NCBI RefSeq assembly: GCF_001662075.1
Contig: NZ_LYPL01000001.1
Coordinates: 558,001 to 622,000 of the forward strand
Length of the DNA stretch: 64,000 nt
Direction of reading: 5' to 3'
DNA from: Rhizobium bangladeshense
GTDB lineage: Bacteria > Pseudomonadota > Alphaproteobacteria > Rhizobiales > Rhizobiaceae
The notes beneath the pieces were generated by a model. That model saw nothing but the letters and a program-made list of their open reading frames with translations. It had not been told where the DNA came from and made no database searches. Positions 37,149-45,643 of the stretch are shown here, piece by piece. The translations under genes and the position numbers were made by a program. Position 1 is the stretch's first letter. Every line of letters starts with the position of its first letter.

Positions 37149-37559
37149 TCAGCGATAGGGCGACCGGCAGACCCGGTAGACGCCCTCATAGGTGAGGAAG
37201 TGATCCGTCCGCGGATTGTAGGAGCGGTATTCGTTGGTGCACCAGGCGATATGCTTGTTCATATCGCGCGTCGCCGGCTGTGCGCGGCGCACCGGCGGCG
37301 GATCATAGGTCAGTTGCGGCCGCCCGGCCGCACCCGGCAGATAATAGGTCGGCCCGGCGCCACGCGGACGGTAATTCGGTTGGACATAGGCGGGCCGATG
37401 CCATTGCTGCGGCCCGAAACCGAAGCAGCCGCGGAAATCGCAGAGCGTCGACCCCGTGTTGACCGGCCCGAGACCCGGCTTCGGCGAATCAGCGCTGGCC
37501 ATGGCAGGCGCGAAAACGGCGAGAAGACCGGCGAACAGAAGCGTGCGGGCAGCAGCCAT
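37149..37559 (-). CDS. BA14K-like secreted protein
   Basis: A 136-residue protein with a signal peptide (LLFAGLLAVFAPAMASA, cleavage near residue 23). The middle is rich in Pro, Tyr and Gly (QPNYRPRGAGPTYYLPG). The C-terminus HIAWCTNEYRSYNPRTDHFLTYEGVYRVC is the BA14K signature, first known from a Brucella lectin-like immunoreactive protein. It is probably cell-envelope attached. The ATG at 37559 follows AAAGGAA. Function in rhizobia is unknown. Confidence 0.85.
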   Translation of the reverse strand: MAAARTLLFAGLLAVFAPAMASADSPKPGLGPVNTGSTLCDFRGCFGFGPQQWHRPAYVQPNYRPRGAGPTYYLPGAAGRPQLTYDPPPVRRAQPATRDMNKHIAWCTNEYRSYNPRTDHFLTYEGVYRVCRSPYR

Positions 37560-37727
37560 GAGGCATTCCTTTCGATACTCCCTCCATATAGGGCGTCGCG
37601 AGCGAAGCGCTATGCCCATCCTCCGGCGGCTCTTTCGCATGTGATCGGCAGTTTTTTGCCGACTGTCAGGAAAACTTCAAAAACCCAGTTGACAGTCACG
37701 AGCCACCCCCTTACATCGCTCTCCGTC

Positions 37728-37812
37728 GCCCAGATGGCGGAATTGGTAGACGCGCAGGTTTCAGGTACCTGTGCCGCGAGGCGTGGAGGTTCGAGTCCTC
37801 TTCTGGGCACCA
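37728..37812 (+). tRNA. tRNA-Leu(CAG)
   Basis: The 85-nt sequence folds as a class II tRNA. Acceptor stem GCCCAGA (37728-37734) pairs with TCTGGGC (37802-37808), followed by encoded ACCA. The D-arm has the tRNA-Leu run GGCGGAATTGGTAGACGC; the anticodon stem CAGGT/ACCTG encloses loop TTCAGGT with anticodon CAG (reads CUG); a short variable arm and the T-arm GGTTCGAGTCC follow. Leu tRNA genes are common integration sites, and a lower-GC gene cluster begins behind it. Confidence 0.97.
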
Positions 37813-37826
37813 TTCCCAATTTCAGG

Positions 37827-37846
37827 CCGCCGTTCCAGGCGGTTTT
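37827..37846 (+). terminator. Terminator after tRNA-Leu
   Basis: CCGCC (37827-37831) and GGCGG (37838-37842) form a 5-bp stem with a 6-base loop, followed by TTTT, 15 bases after the tRNA. The rest of the 307-base gap up to 38120 is AT-richer and shows no coding sequence. Confidence 0.6.
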
Positions 37847-38119
37847 GAACACCGCAAAACCCTGCTCTCAAGTGCTCTTCTGCTATTCTCCGCAATTTCG
37901 GTGCATTTGAACATTTGTTGACAGCAGACAAGTCGATGCCGGCTCGCCCAAAGCCAAGAGAAGCTCCCGAAACATAGCGACGCACGGGTTTCCCTGTTTC
38001 GTTTTGCTGTCGGCTCTGGATCGCTATAATCGCGACTATTCTCGATGCAGATTTTTCCGGCCATCGCCAGTCAGCAATACAGTGCGTAAATAGGCAGCTC
38101 TCGACTTCGCTTGAAACGA

Positions 38120-38995
38120 ATGACATCGATAATCAGAATTTTATACAGCAGTCTGCGTAGCGCGTTTCTCGCCAAAAAGCACGCTCGAGAAGAACTGAAG
38201 CGCTTGGCTGCACCGTTGGCGCTAGCCGCGCAGAATGTGCAGCTGCGCAATCGGCACGCCGGCCAGCGTTGCTTCATACTTGCCAACGGACCAAGCATAA
38301 AGCAGCAGGACATCCGCGTACTCAAGTCCGAGCATGTGATTTCGGTATCCAGTGGTTATCTACATTCCGATTATGCAGAAATCGCGCCCGCATATCATTG
38401 CGTGCCGCAGATTACCTACGGTTTGATGTCCCGAGCCGATGTTGTTGCCTGGTTTCGCGAAATGCACCAGAAACTCGGCCACGCGGTGCTTTTTCTCAAT
38501 CACACGGAAGAGGCCGTCGCGCGCGAGGAGAAGCTCTTCGCCGGCCGCCAGGTACGATATACGGTTTTCTCGGGCGGCTTTTCCGAATATCCGACAGATG
38601 AGATTCCGGACATCGCATCCCGCATACCCGCCGTTCAGTCGGTGCCGGTCATGGGTTTGATGATCGCTATGTATATGGGGTTTTCGGAAATATATCTTCT
38701 TGGCACCGACCACGACCACTTCCGCACCGCTGAATACAAGTATTCCTTCGAGCCAACGGTTTTGCGCGGCAAGGACAGTACCGTCGATGCCGGCGGCAAG
38801 CCCACTTCCTGGTATGCGGAGTTCGTGGGATTGGCGCGCCTGTGGGAGCAGTACCGGTCGATCAAGCAGATCGCCCAGCATCATGGCATTCGTATTTTCA
38901 ACGCGACTGCCGGCGGCGAATTGGACGAATTTCCCAGAGTGGACTTTGCGTCGTTGTTTCCGCCAGCACCGGCGCAATCTTCAGCCGAATGCTGA
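38120..38995 (+). CDS. DUF115-like glycan-biosynthesis protein
   Basis: A 291-residue soluble protein. RHAGQRCFILANGPSIKQQDIRVLKSEHVISVSSGY has the NGPS motif, and VMGLMIAMYMGFSEIYLLGTDHDHFR has the GTDHD motif. Together they mark the DUF115/MAF and related sialyltransferase-like fold often found in polysaccharide or flagellin-glycosylation clusters. The exact reaction is unknown. ATG 38120 is chosen over a TTG at 38111. It is the first gene of the less GC-rich cluster after tRNA-Leu; the next gene follows after a 295-base non-coding gap, in which nothing was seen. Confidence 0.65.
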   Translation: MTSIIRILYSSLRSAFLAKKHAREELKRLAAPLALAAQNVQLRNRHAGQRCFILANGPSIKQQDIRVLKSEHVISVSSGYLHSDYAEIAPAYHCVPQITYGLMSRADVVAWFREMHQKLGHAVLFLNHTEEAVAREEKLFAGRQVRYTVFSGGFSEYPTDEIPDIASRIPAVQSVPVMGLMIAMYMGFSEIYLLGTDHDHFRTAEYKYSFEPTVLRGKDSTVDAGGKPTSWYAEFVGLARLWEQYRSIKQIAQHHGIRIFNATAGGELDEFPRVDFASLFPPAPAQSSAEC

Positions 38996-39290
38996 TATCC
39001 GCGATCCCGTCATTATCCGCAGCTCGACCGCTCCAAGTCGATCTCCGAGGCGTCAGATAGTCTCGTGCCGACGATGCGTCGCAGGCGAATATTGCAAAGG
39101 TGGTCGATTTTCGGCGAGATCAACACCGTAACGCCGTTCGGATCGGAAAAACGTCGTTGCATTGGCATCGTCCGTTCAATAGTTAGTACACCGATTTCGC
39201 AAACCCTTGATCAATTGAATCCAGCGGTCTGCCGTCAACAGAGTGCGTCCCCAGTTGGGTTCAGGCTACAGAAATAAAGGGATATCACCC

Positions 39291-40514
39291 ATGAATTGTC
39301 GTATGTGTGGCAGCACCAAGTTGCATAAATTTCTCGACTTGGGTTTTACACCTCCAGCCGACCAATTCCGGCGCAGGGATCAGGCGCGTGAGCCGGACGT
39401 TTATTATCCCTTGCAGGTAATGATGTGTGACGATTGTGGCTTGGCCCAGTTGAGTCATGTCGTCTCTCCAGAAGTCTTATATCGAAACGACTATCCTTAT
39501 GAGTCGTCCACCACCCGTACCGGTCAAGCACACTGGTCGGAGTTCGCTGCCAGCGTCGTTGAACGCCTTAAGCTAGGACCAGAGGATTTGGCGGTCGATA
39601 TCGGCAGCAATGTGGGCGTGTTGCTGGGAGCTTTCCAAAGCCAAGGCTTGCGGGTGCAGGGCGTCGACCCTGCAGCCAACATCGTCCTGATCGCCCAGGC
39701 AAATGGGATCGACACGATCTGCGATTTCTTCAATGAAGACACCGCTCGCACGATCGTCGCCGACAAAGGTCACGCATCGGTGGTTACCGCAACCAACGTA
39801 TTTGCCCATGTGGATGACCTTGATCGCTTTATCTCCAGCGTCAAGGAATTGCTTAGCGAAAAAGGCGTGTTCATTTTTGAAGCGCCGTATTTCGTCAATC
39901 TGCTCAAGCACAACGAATACGACACGATATATCACGAGCATCTCTCGTACCTGTCGGTCAAACCTCTGCTGGCCTTTTTCCGCAAGCACGACATGGAAAT
40001 ATTTCATATCGAGGAGCGCGATATTCATGGCGGCTCTTTCCGTGTGCATGTGGGCCGGACCGGCATGTGGCCTGCTTCGTCAGACGCAGAACGGATGGCG
40101 CAACAAGAAGTGGAAATGGGCATATACAGCCACGAAAAACTGGCCGAGTTTGCCGCTGCAGTCCGGCGCAACAAGGACGAACTGACCTGGCTGCTTCATT
40201 CCCTCAAGCATCAGGGCAAGCGGATCGCCGCCGTCAGCGCCCCCGCAAAGGGTATGACGCTGCTCAATTACTGCGGGCTTGACGCCGACATACTGGATTT
40301 CGTCACGGAGAAGTCGAAGCTGAAAATTGGCCGTTATACCCCGGGCGCCCACATTCCCGTGGTATCCGACGAAGAACTGCTCAACCGTCAGCCTGATTAT
40401 GCATTGCTCTTGGCCTGGAATTTTGCCGAGGAGATCATCGGAAACCTGCACGAATTCCGGCGCCGGGGAGGCAAATTCATTATCCCGATTCCCTTCCCCA
40501 AAATCGTCGACTGA
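39291..40514 (+). CDS. Nucleotide-sugar C-methyltransferase (TylC3/NovU type)
   Basis: A 407-residue three-domain enzyme. Residues 1-60 hold a zinc-finger-like N-terminal domain (MNCRMCGSTKLHKFLDLG and MMCDDCGLAQL); residues ~85-220 the SAM-binding domain (LAVDIGSNVGVLLGAF, GVDPAANIVLIA); the C-terminal ~130 residues the third domain with GKRIAAVSAPAKGMTLLNYCGL. The catalytic YHEHLSYLS and HGGSFRV motifs are present. TylC3-type enzymes methylate C3 of 4-keto sugars. The ATG at 39291 has AAAGGG ahead. Base composition is lower in GC than the housekeeping genes. Confidence 0.88.
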   Translation: MNCRMCGSTKLHKFLDLGFTPPADQFRRRDQAREPDVYYPLQVMMCDDCGLAQLSHVVSPEVLYRNDYPYESSTTRTGQAHWSEFAASVVERLKLGPEDLAVDIGSNVGVLLGAFQSQGLRVQGVDPAANIVLIAQANGIDTICDFFNEDTARTIVADKGHASVVTATNVFAHVDDLDRFISSVKELLSEKGVFIFEAPYFVNLLKHNEYDTIYHEHLSYLSVKPLLAFFRKHDMEIFHIEERDIHGGSFRVHVGRTGMWPASSDAERMAQQEVEMGIYSHEKLAEFAAAVRRNKDELTWLLHSLKHQGKRIAAVSAPAKGMTLLNYCGLDADILDFVTEKSKLKIGRYTPGAHIPVVSDEELLNRQPDYALLLAWNFAEEIIGNLHEFRRRGGKFIIPIPFPKIVD

Positions 40515-40534
40515 CTGTTCTTAAGGAGCACGTA

Positions 40535-40918
40535 ATGGAGAAAATCTCCCTGGCCCCCGCATTCAAGGATGCTCGCGGCGAAATCACCGATCTTCTCGAA
40601 AACGAGACGATCAACGCAATTACGCGCATCACCTTTTCCAAAGGCGCTGTACGCGGCAACCACTATCACGAGCAAACCACCCAGTGGAACTATGTGATAT
40701 CGGGCCGCATCAAGTTGGTCAGTCAGTTGCCCGGCGAGCCGGTTGTTGAGATTGTGATGAATCCGGGCGAACTCTTCGTTACGAAGCCCCATGTGCGCCA
40801 TGCTCTTGTAGGCTTGGATGATGCTGATCTGCTCGTCTTTACCAGGGGACCGCGTGGCGGTAAGGAATACGAAAGCGATACATTCCGTCTCGACGTTCCC
40901 CTGGCAACCGGTATCTGA
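40535..40918 (+). CDS. Cupin-fold sugar isomerase-like protein (WxcM/FdtA/RmlC-like)
   Basis: A 127-residue single cupin. TRITFSKGAVRGNHYHEQTTQWNYVISGRIKLVSQ holds the metal/sugar-site histidines, and VVEIVMNPGELFVTKPHVRHALVGLDDADLLVFTRG closes the barrel. It resembles small sugar-nucleotide 3,4-ketoisomerases or dehydratase-like cupins next to aminotransferase genes. It sits 20 bases after the C-methyltransferase gene and 3 bases before the aminotransferase, so a step between them (keto-shift before transamination) is plausible. Confidence 0.72.
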   Translation: MEKISLAPAFKDARGEITDLLENETINAITRITFSKGAVRGNHYHEQTTQWNYVISGRIKLVSQLPGEPVVEIVMNPGELFVTKPHVRHALVGLDDADLLVFTRGPRGGKEYESDTFRLDVPLATGI

Positions 40919-40921
40919 GCC

Positions 40922-42079
40922 ATGTCAACACAATCCCTGCGCCAGGATTCCTCCGCATCCGTACGTCGCGTGCCCGTCTCGCAGCCATTGCTGGGGCCGG
41001 AGGAAACCCATCATGTCAACGCGGCCTTGGCCCAAGGCGCCATCTCGGGTTTCTTCGGCGACTACCTGTCAACGTTCGAGCAGGAATTCGCCGCCTATTG
41101 CGACTGTGCTCATGGGGTATCGGTGTCCAGCGGAACCACCGCGCTTCACCTGGCGCTGGCAACCCTGTCGATCGGTCGCGGCGACGAGGTGCTGGTGGCC
41201 TCGCTGACCAATATGGCAACGTTTTTCGCGGTGCTGTACCAGGGGGCGCATCCTGTCCCGATTGACTCCGAAGCCGATACTTTGAACCTCGATCCGGCGC
41301 TGTTACGCGCAAAGATCACCTCGAAGACCAAAGCCATTCTGGTGGTGCATCTGTTTGGTCACCCGGTCGACATGGATCCCGTCATGCAGGTTGCCCGCGA
41401 GCACAATCTGTACGTCATCGAGGACTGTGCCGAGGCTCATGGCGCCCTGTACAAAGGCCGCAAGGTCGGCGGTATCGGCGACATCGGCTGCTTCAGCTTC
41501 TACGCCAACAAGGTGATCACAACAGGTGAAGGCGGGATGCTGACACTCAATAACGCCGGGTGGGCTGACCGCGCCCGTAATCTCAAGGGATTGGCGTTCG
41601 GTGACAAGAACAAATTTATGCATAAGGACATCGGATACAACTTCCGGATGACCAATCTGCAGGCAGCGATCGGGCATGCCCAGTTCGGCAAGATCGAACA
41701 GATCATCGATGCCAAGCGAAGCATTGCAAATAAGTACACGCAGCGCCTGCGCGGGCGCGACGACCTGCAGTTGCCGGTGGAAAAGCCTTATGCCCGCAAT
41801 GTTCACTGGATGTACATGGTGCTCGTCAGCGGACGCAACGCGGGGCGGCGCGCAGAAGTGATGCGTGCGCTGGCACAAAAGGGCATCGAGAGCCGCGAGA
41901 ATTTCCTGCCTTACAACATGCAGGAGATTTTTATCAATCGCGGCTGGACCAGCGCCGATGAATGCCCGGTCGCGAACGACCTCGGCCTGCGGGGCTTTTA
42001 TCTGCCGAGCGGCCCTGCGATTTCTGATGACGACATCGATTACGTCTGCCAGAGCCTGATCGAAGCATTGGACCAATGA
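40922..42079 (+). CDS. DegT/DnrJ/EryC1 sugar aminotransferase (perosamine-synthase-like)
   Basis: A 385-residue PLP enzyme. PVSQPLLGPEETHHVNAALAQGAISGF begins the domain; CAHGVSVSSGTTALHLALATLSIG binds the phosphate; IEDCAEAHGALYKG carries the Asp; the PLP lysine is Lys197 in GCFSFYANKVITTGEGGML. It is typical of enzymes that aminate a keto-sugar nucleotide, such as GDP-perosamine synthase. Neighbouring cupin and DesVI-like methyltransferase suggest a 3- or 4-amino deoxysugar that is later N-methylated. Same lower-GC composition as its neighbours. Confidence 0.88.
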   Translation: MSTQSLRQDSSASVRRVPVSQPLLGPEETHHVNAALAQGAISGFFGDYLSTFEQEFAAYCDCAHGVSVSSGTTALHLALATLSIGRGDEVLVASLTNMATFFAVLYQGAHPVPIDSEADTLNLDPALLRAKITSKTKAILVVHLFGHPVDMDPVMQVAREHNLYVIEDCAEAHGALYKGRKVGGIGDIGCFSFYANKVITTGEGGMLTLNNAGWADRARNLKGLAFGDKNKFMHKDIGYNFRMTNLQAAIGHAQFGKIEQIIDAKRSIANKYTQRLRGRDDLQLPVEKPYARNVHWMYMVLVSGRNAGRRAEVMRALAQKGIESRENFLPYNMQEIFINRGWTSADECPVANDLGLRGFYLPSGPAISDDDIDYVCQSLIEALDQ

Positions 42080-42092
42080 GTGTTTTTGCGCC

Positions 42093-42920
42093 GTGACAGG
42101 GAAAGAACAAGAGCCGATTCCGTTCGGCGAATACTCCGCGATCTATGATCTTATATACCGGGACAAGGACTATGCTGGTGAGGCTGGTTTTGTCGCGGCT
42201 CTGATTGAGCAATACGCGCCGCGTCAAAATGATGCGCCTATTCGGGTTCTGGATCTGGCCTGTGGTACAGGTCGTCATGCCATGGAACTGGCGGCCGGGG
42301 GCTATGTTGTCGAAGGCAGCGACATCTCATCGGGGATGGTGGCGGTGGCGCGCAACAGCGCCAGGGATCGCGGGCTCGATGTCCGGTTTCACGAGTGTTC
42401 GTTTCAGACTGCTGATACAATCCCGGGTTCTTTCGACGTCGTTCTGGCCATGTTTGCGGCACTGGGCTATCTCACCCATTTTGCCGATTTTGAACTGACC
42501 TTGAGGAATGTCGCGCAGAAAATGGCCCCGGGCGGCATTTTCATTTTCGATGTGTGGAACGGCGCGGCGGTGCTGCCGCAATATTCCCCCCACAAGGTGA
42601 GGCACGAGGCGGACGATAAACGCAAGGTGGAGCGCGTTTCCCGTACGACCCTCGATGAGATTGCACAACAAGCCGTCGTCAAGTTCGAATTCAGGGTCGA
42701 GTATGCCGATGGGACCGTGAAGCATTTCAGCGAGAACCATCACGTGCGGTTTTATTTTCCGCAGGAAATGGTCGACTTGCTGACAGCGCTCGGTTTCGAA
42801 GTTCTTCTGCGATGCCCCTTTATGCAGCCGGAAAAAGCAGTGTCTAAGGACGACTGGAACATGACTTATGTTGTGCGGAAAATGTCGGACAGGCCGACGG
42901 CTGCGCACCAAAGCCAGTAA
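42093..42920 (+). CDS. SAM-dependent methyltransferase (DesVI/TylM1-like)
   Basis: A 275-residue class I methyltransferase with GTG start. FGEYSAIYDLIYRDKDYAGEAGFVAALIEQYAP opens as in amino-sugar N-methyltransferases; motif I is VLDLACGTGRHAMELAAGGYVVEGSDIS; motif III region FDVVLAMFAALGYL follows. The position next to an aminotransferase supports N-methylation of an amino sugar; an O-methyl target cannot be excluded. The start is 13 bases after the aminotransferase stop. Confidence 0.8.
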   Translation: MTGKEQEPIPFGEYSAIYDLIYRDKDYAGEAGFVAALIEQYAPRQNDAPIRVLDLACGTGRHAMELAAGGYVVEGSDISSGMVAVARNSARDRGLDVRFHECSFQTADTIPGSFDVVLAMFAALGYLTHFADFELTLRNVAQKMAPGGIFIFDVWNGAAVLPQYSPHKVRHEADDKRKVERVSRTTLDEIAQQAVVKFEFRVEYADGTVKHFSENHHVRFYFPQEMVDLLTALGFEVLLRCPFMQPEKAVSKDDWNMTYVVRKMSDRPTAAHQSQ

Positions 42921-42931
42921 CGGAGCGCAGT

Positions 42932-44155
42932 TTGAAGGTCGGCTTTTTTTTCAATGATCCTTCTCCGCACTCTGGCGGCGTATTTACTTATCAGCAGGAT
43001 ATCTTCAGATCCTTTCTGGAACTGGCGGCGGAGTCACGTCACGAATTCCACGTGATTTGCGAACACGATAAGCAAGGGGATTTTTCCGCCCTTCCGGGCC
43101 GTCCTTCCAACGTTCATATTTCTCCCATGGCCGCTCCCGAGCCGCCGCTCACGCCACGCCGGCGCGCCAAGCGCTTCTTGCGGCGCGTGCTGGGAAAAGA
43201 CAAAGGAGCGCTTGAAAATGGGCCTCAGCTCAGCCGTGCCGCGGCGGTCCTGGCGCGGAATGATATCGAGTTCACCTGGTCGATCGGGCACTATGAGCAT
43301 GAAGCTTTCGACGTGCCTTACATTACCACCGTCTTCGACCTTCAGCACAGGCTGCAGCCGTTTTTTCCCGAAGTCAGCCTGGGCGGATTGTGGGATATAC
43401 GTGAGGAGTTCTTTAGCCGCTATATCAGGCGTGCTGCTTATGTGATTACCGGCACCGAAGAAGGCCGGCGCGAAATCGAAAATTTCTACCGTGTTCCGGC
43501 AAAGCGTATCCGTGTTATTCCCCTGCCAACGCCTAGCTTTTGCTTCAATCCTCCGCAGATCGACACGCCGTCCCGGCTCCAGGCTTTGGGAATTACCGGC
43601 CGATATCTGTACTATCCAGCGCAATTCTGGGCACACAAGAACCACGCCAACCTACTGCACGCGTTACGCTTGATCAATGACGGAGAGGCGGAGCCTTTCC
43701 AGCTTGCCTTGGTGGGGTCCGATCACGGCAATCTTGAGCACCTGCGCTCGCTGGCGCGCAACCTTGGTATAGAAAAACAGGTGCTGTTCCTCGGTTTTGT
43801 CGCCCGTGAGGATCTAATCGCACTCTATCAGGGAGCGTTCGCACTGACTTATGCAAGCCAGTTCGGACCGGATAATTTGCCGCCCCTGGAAGCCTTTGCC
43901 CTTGGATGCCCGGTAATTGTCTCGAATTATGACGGGGCCTGCGAACAATTGGAGGACGCCGCACTCTACGTCGACGCCTTGGCGCCGGAATCAATCGCTG
44001 CTGCGGTTCAACAGTTACTGCAGAAGCCTGATCTGCGCCAGCAGATGATAGAGAAGGGTCATATACGAGCTCGCAAATGGACCGCCACCGATTACGTGCG
44101 GCAGATATTATCTATACTTGACGAATTCGAAATGGTTCGTCGATGCTGGCGCTGA
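42932..44155 (+). CDS. GT4-family glycosyltransferase
   Basis: A 407-residue GT-B enzyme with a TTG start. N-domain: KVGFFFNDPSPHSGGVFTYQQDIFRSFLE; a phosphate/nucleotide contact region in YYPAQFWAHKNHANLLHALRLI; the C-domain has VLFLGFVAREDLIALYQGAFALTYASQFGPDNLPPLEAFALGCPVIVSNYDGACEQLEDAALYV with the EAFALGCPV acidic motif typical of GT4. It probably adds the cluster's modified sugar to a lipid-linked glycan. It is the last gene of the first polysaccharide run; a hairpin at 44229 may end the transcript. Confidence 0.9.
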   Translation: MKVGFFFNDPSPHSGGVFTYQQDIFRSFLELAAESRHEFHVICEHDKQGDFSALPGRPSNVHISPMAAPEPPLTPRRRAKRFLRRVLGKDKGALENGPQLSRAAAVLARNDIEFTWSIGHYEHEAFDVPYITTVFDLQHRLQPFFPEVSLGGLWDIREEFFSRYIRRAAYVITGTEEGRREIENFYRVPAKRIRVIPLPTPSFCFNPPQIDTPSRLQALGITGRYLYYPAQFWAHKNHANLLHALRLINDGEAEPFQLALVGSDHGNLEHLRSLARNLGIEKQVLFLGFVAREDLIALYQGAFALTYASQFGPDNLPPLEAFALGCPVIVSNYDGACEQLEDAALYVDALAPESIAAAVQQLLQKPDLRQQMIEKGHIRARKWTATDYVRQILSILDEFEMVRRCWR

Positions 44156-44225
44156 ATAACAATCCTATAGCTCAAACAAGTGTCTACAGCTCTTAGGAGA
44201 TGCTTGATGAGGTAAAAAATGGCCT

Positions 44226-44522
44226 CTACGCCGCCATGTGCGGCGTTGTTTGACCGCTGTCGGGAATCACCGACAAAACGGCGATGCCAGCCTCCCTGGC
44301 GGCGCTCAATAGCAAATCCCTAAGCTGATCCGTCCCCGCTTGCCCCGTAATGGCATCAGCGCAAGCCTTCACGGCCGCGACGTACTCCTCTCCATCCTCA
44401 AGCGGCCATTCCGTCATTAAAACCTCGGCTGCGTCGCGGAGCGTTCTCACGATCCTACGCTGGTGCCGGGCGCCAAGAAAGAGAACAAGAGGCGAAAAAT
44501 CCGCCGATGTGTTCCATTGCAT
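44226..44522 (-). CDS. DUF982 family protein
   Basis: A 98-residue protein of a small family largely restricted to Rhizobiales. VLFLGARHQRRIVRTLRDAAEVLMTEWPLEDGEEYVAAVKACADAITGQ follows the DUF982 pattern (W-P and C-A-x-A-I-x-G), and it ends LLLSAAREAGIAVLSV. Function unknown. It faces the two polysaccharide runs on the opposite strand, so it forms the boundary between them. A ribosome site (GGGGAG) is present before the ATG. Confidence 0.8.
   Translation of the reverse strand: MQWNTSADFSPLVLFLGARHQRRIVRTLRDAAEVLMTEWPLEDGEEYVAAVKACADAITGQAGTDQLRDLLLSAAREAGIAVLSVIPDSGQTTPHMAA
44229..44251 (+). terminator. Candidate terminator of the first polysaccharide run
   Basis: CGCCGC (44229-44234) and GCGGCG (44240-44245) form a 6-bp stem with a CATGT loop, followed by TTGTTT on the plus strand, 74 bases after the GT4 stop. 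It overlaps the 3' end of the DUF982 gene on the other strand. Confidence 0.45.
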
Positions 44523-44869
44523 TGCACTTTCTCCCCAAGGATTAGAATATTAGTAATAATGCAAGGAGCGTGCCGGGCAAGATGGAAAGCGGCTTTGTTG
44601 CTCGACAGAGCCATTTTCTTCTGATCCCCCGGCAACGACTTACGTGACTGGTGCGGCCGGCTCAGCTGTTCCATTGCTCAATGCATGGCTTTGCGGAAAG
44701 CGCCGCTCCCCGTCCAATCCCTCCGCAAGCCTCGCACAAGAACGAAATCGGATACCGAGAGAAGGATAAACATCCGGCCTTTCCGCCCGAGGAGAGTCAT
44801 CCCGCCTGTCGGGGTCTCAGCGAACTTTCGCGGAAAGCCGATTGCTGGACACTCTGGAGTTCACCTGGG
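44523..44869. other. Intergenic region upstream of rfbF
   Basis: These 347 bases separate DUF982 (leftward) from rfbF (rightward). An AT-rich stretch near 44541-44560, with the small palindrome TATTAGTAATA at 44548-44558, is a likely promoter area for DUF982. Toward rfbF there is CTGGAG at 44855-44860 as ribosome site. The frames open here show no family resemblance. Confidence 0.4.
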
Positions 44870-45643
44870 ATGAAAGTTGTAATTCTCGCCGGTGGCCTTG
44901 GCTCGCGTCTTGCCGAAGAGACCAGCGTGCGGCCCAAGCCCCTGGTTGAAATCGGCGGCATGCCGATCCTCTGGCATATCATGAACATCTATGCCCACCA
45001 CGGCCTCAACGATTTCATCATCTGCGCCGGCTACAAGGGCTACATGATCAAGGAATACTTCGTAAACCTTGTTCTGCATCACAGCGACATCACCGTCGAC
45101 CTCGGAGCCAACAGCATCAACTACCACGGCGGCAAACGACCGGATTGGCGCGTGACCGTGGTCGATACCGGCATGCATTCGATGACCGGCGGCCGTCTGG
45201 GGCGCATTCGCGAGCATCTCACACCAGGCGAACCCTTCTGCATGACTTATGGCGACGGTGTCGGCGACATCGACATCGCGGCCGAAGTCGCCTTCCATCG
45301 CGATCATGGTCTGAAGGCGACGATGTGCGCGGTAACCCCGCCCGGACGTTACGGCGCCACGAATATCGAGGGTCAGTTCATCACCTCCTTCGTGGAGAAA
45401 CCGCGAGGCGACGGCCAGCGTATCAATGGCGGCTTCTTCGTGCTCGACCCCTCGGTGATCGATCTCATCCCGAGCGACGACACGATCTGGGAAGCCGGAC
45501 CGCTGGAATGGCTCGCCGCCAACAATCAGCTTGCCGCCTTCAAGCATGACGGCTTCTGGCAGCCAATGGATACGCTTCGCGAGCGCACCCATCTGGAGGA
45601 ACTCTGGAATTCCGGAAAGGCGCCGTGGAAGCTATGGGCCTGA
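44870..45643 (+). CDS. rfbF: Glucose-1-phosphate cytidylyltransferase
   Basis: A 257-residue nucleotidyltransferase. It starts MKVVILAGGLGSRLAEETSV, with the nucleotide-binding GGLGSRLAEET and RPKPLVEIGGMPILWHIMN; FCMTYGDGVGDID binds metal, and EKPRGDGQRINGGFFVLDP with WQPMDTLRERTHLEELW complete the RfbF signature. It makes CDP-glucose, the committed precursor of CDP-6-deoxy and 3,6-dideoxy sugars. It overlaps rfbG by 10 bases, heading a tightly packed operon. Confidence 0.96.
   Translation: MKVVILAGGLGSRLAEETSVRPKPLVEIGGMPILWHIMNIYAHHGLNDFIICAGYKGYMIKEYFVNLVLHHSDITVDLGANSINYHGGKRPDWRVTVVDTGMHSMTGGRLGRIREHLTPGEPFCMTYGDGVGDIDIAAEVAFHRDHGLKATMCAVTPPGRYGATNIEGQFITSFVEKPRGDGQRINGGFFVLDPSVIDLIPSDDTIWEAGPLEWLAANNQLAAFKHDGFWQPMDTLRERTHLEELWNSGKAPWKLWA

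Noticed and set aside
43627..43636. TTCTGGGCAC, a 10-base match to the 3' end of tRNA-Leu, as a possible attachment-site copy
   Set aside because: It lies inside the GT4 coding sequence, the match is too short, and it stops before the CCA end. No integrase is nearby.
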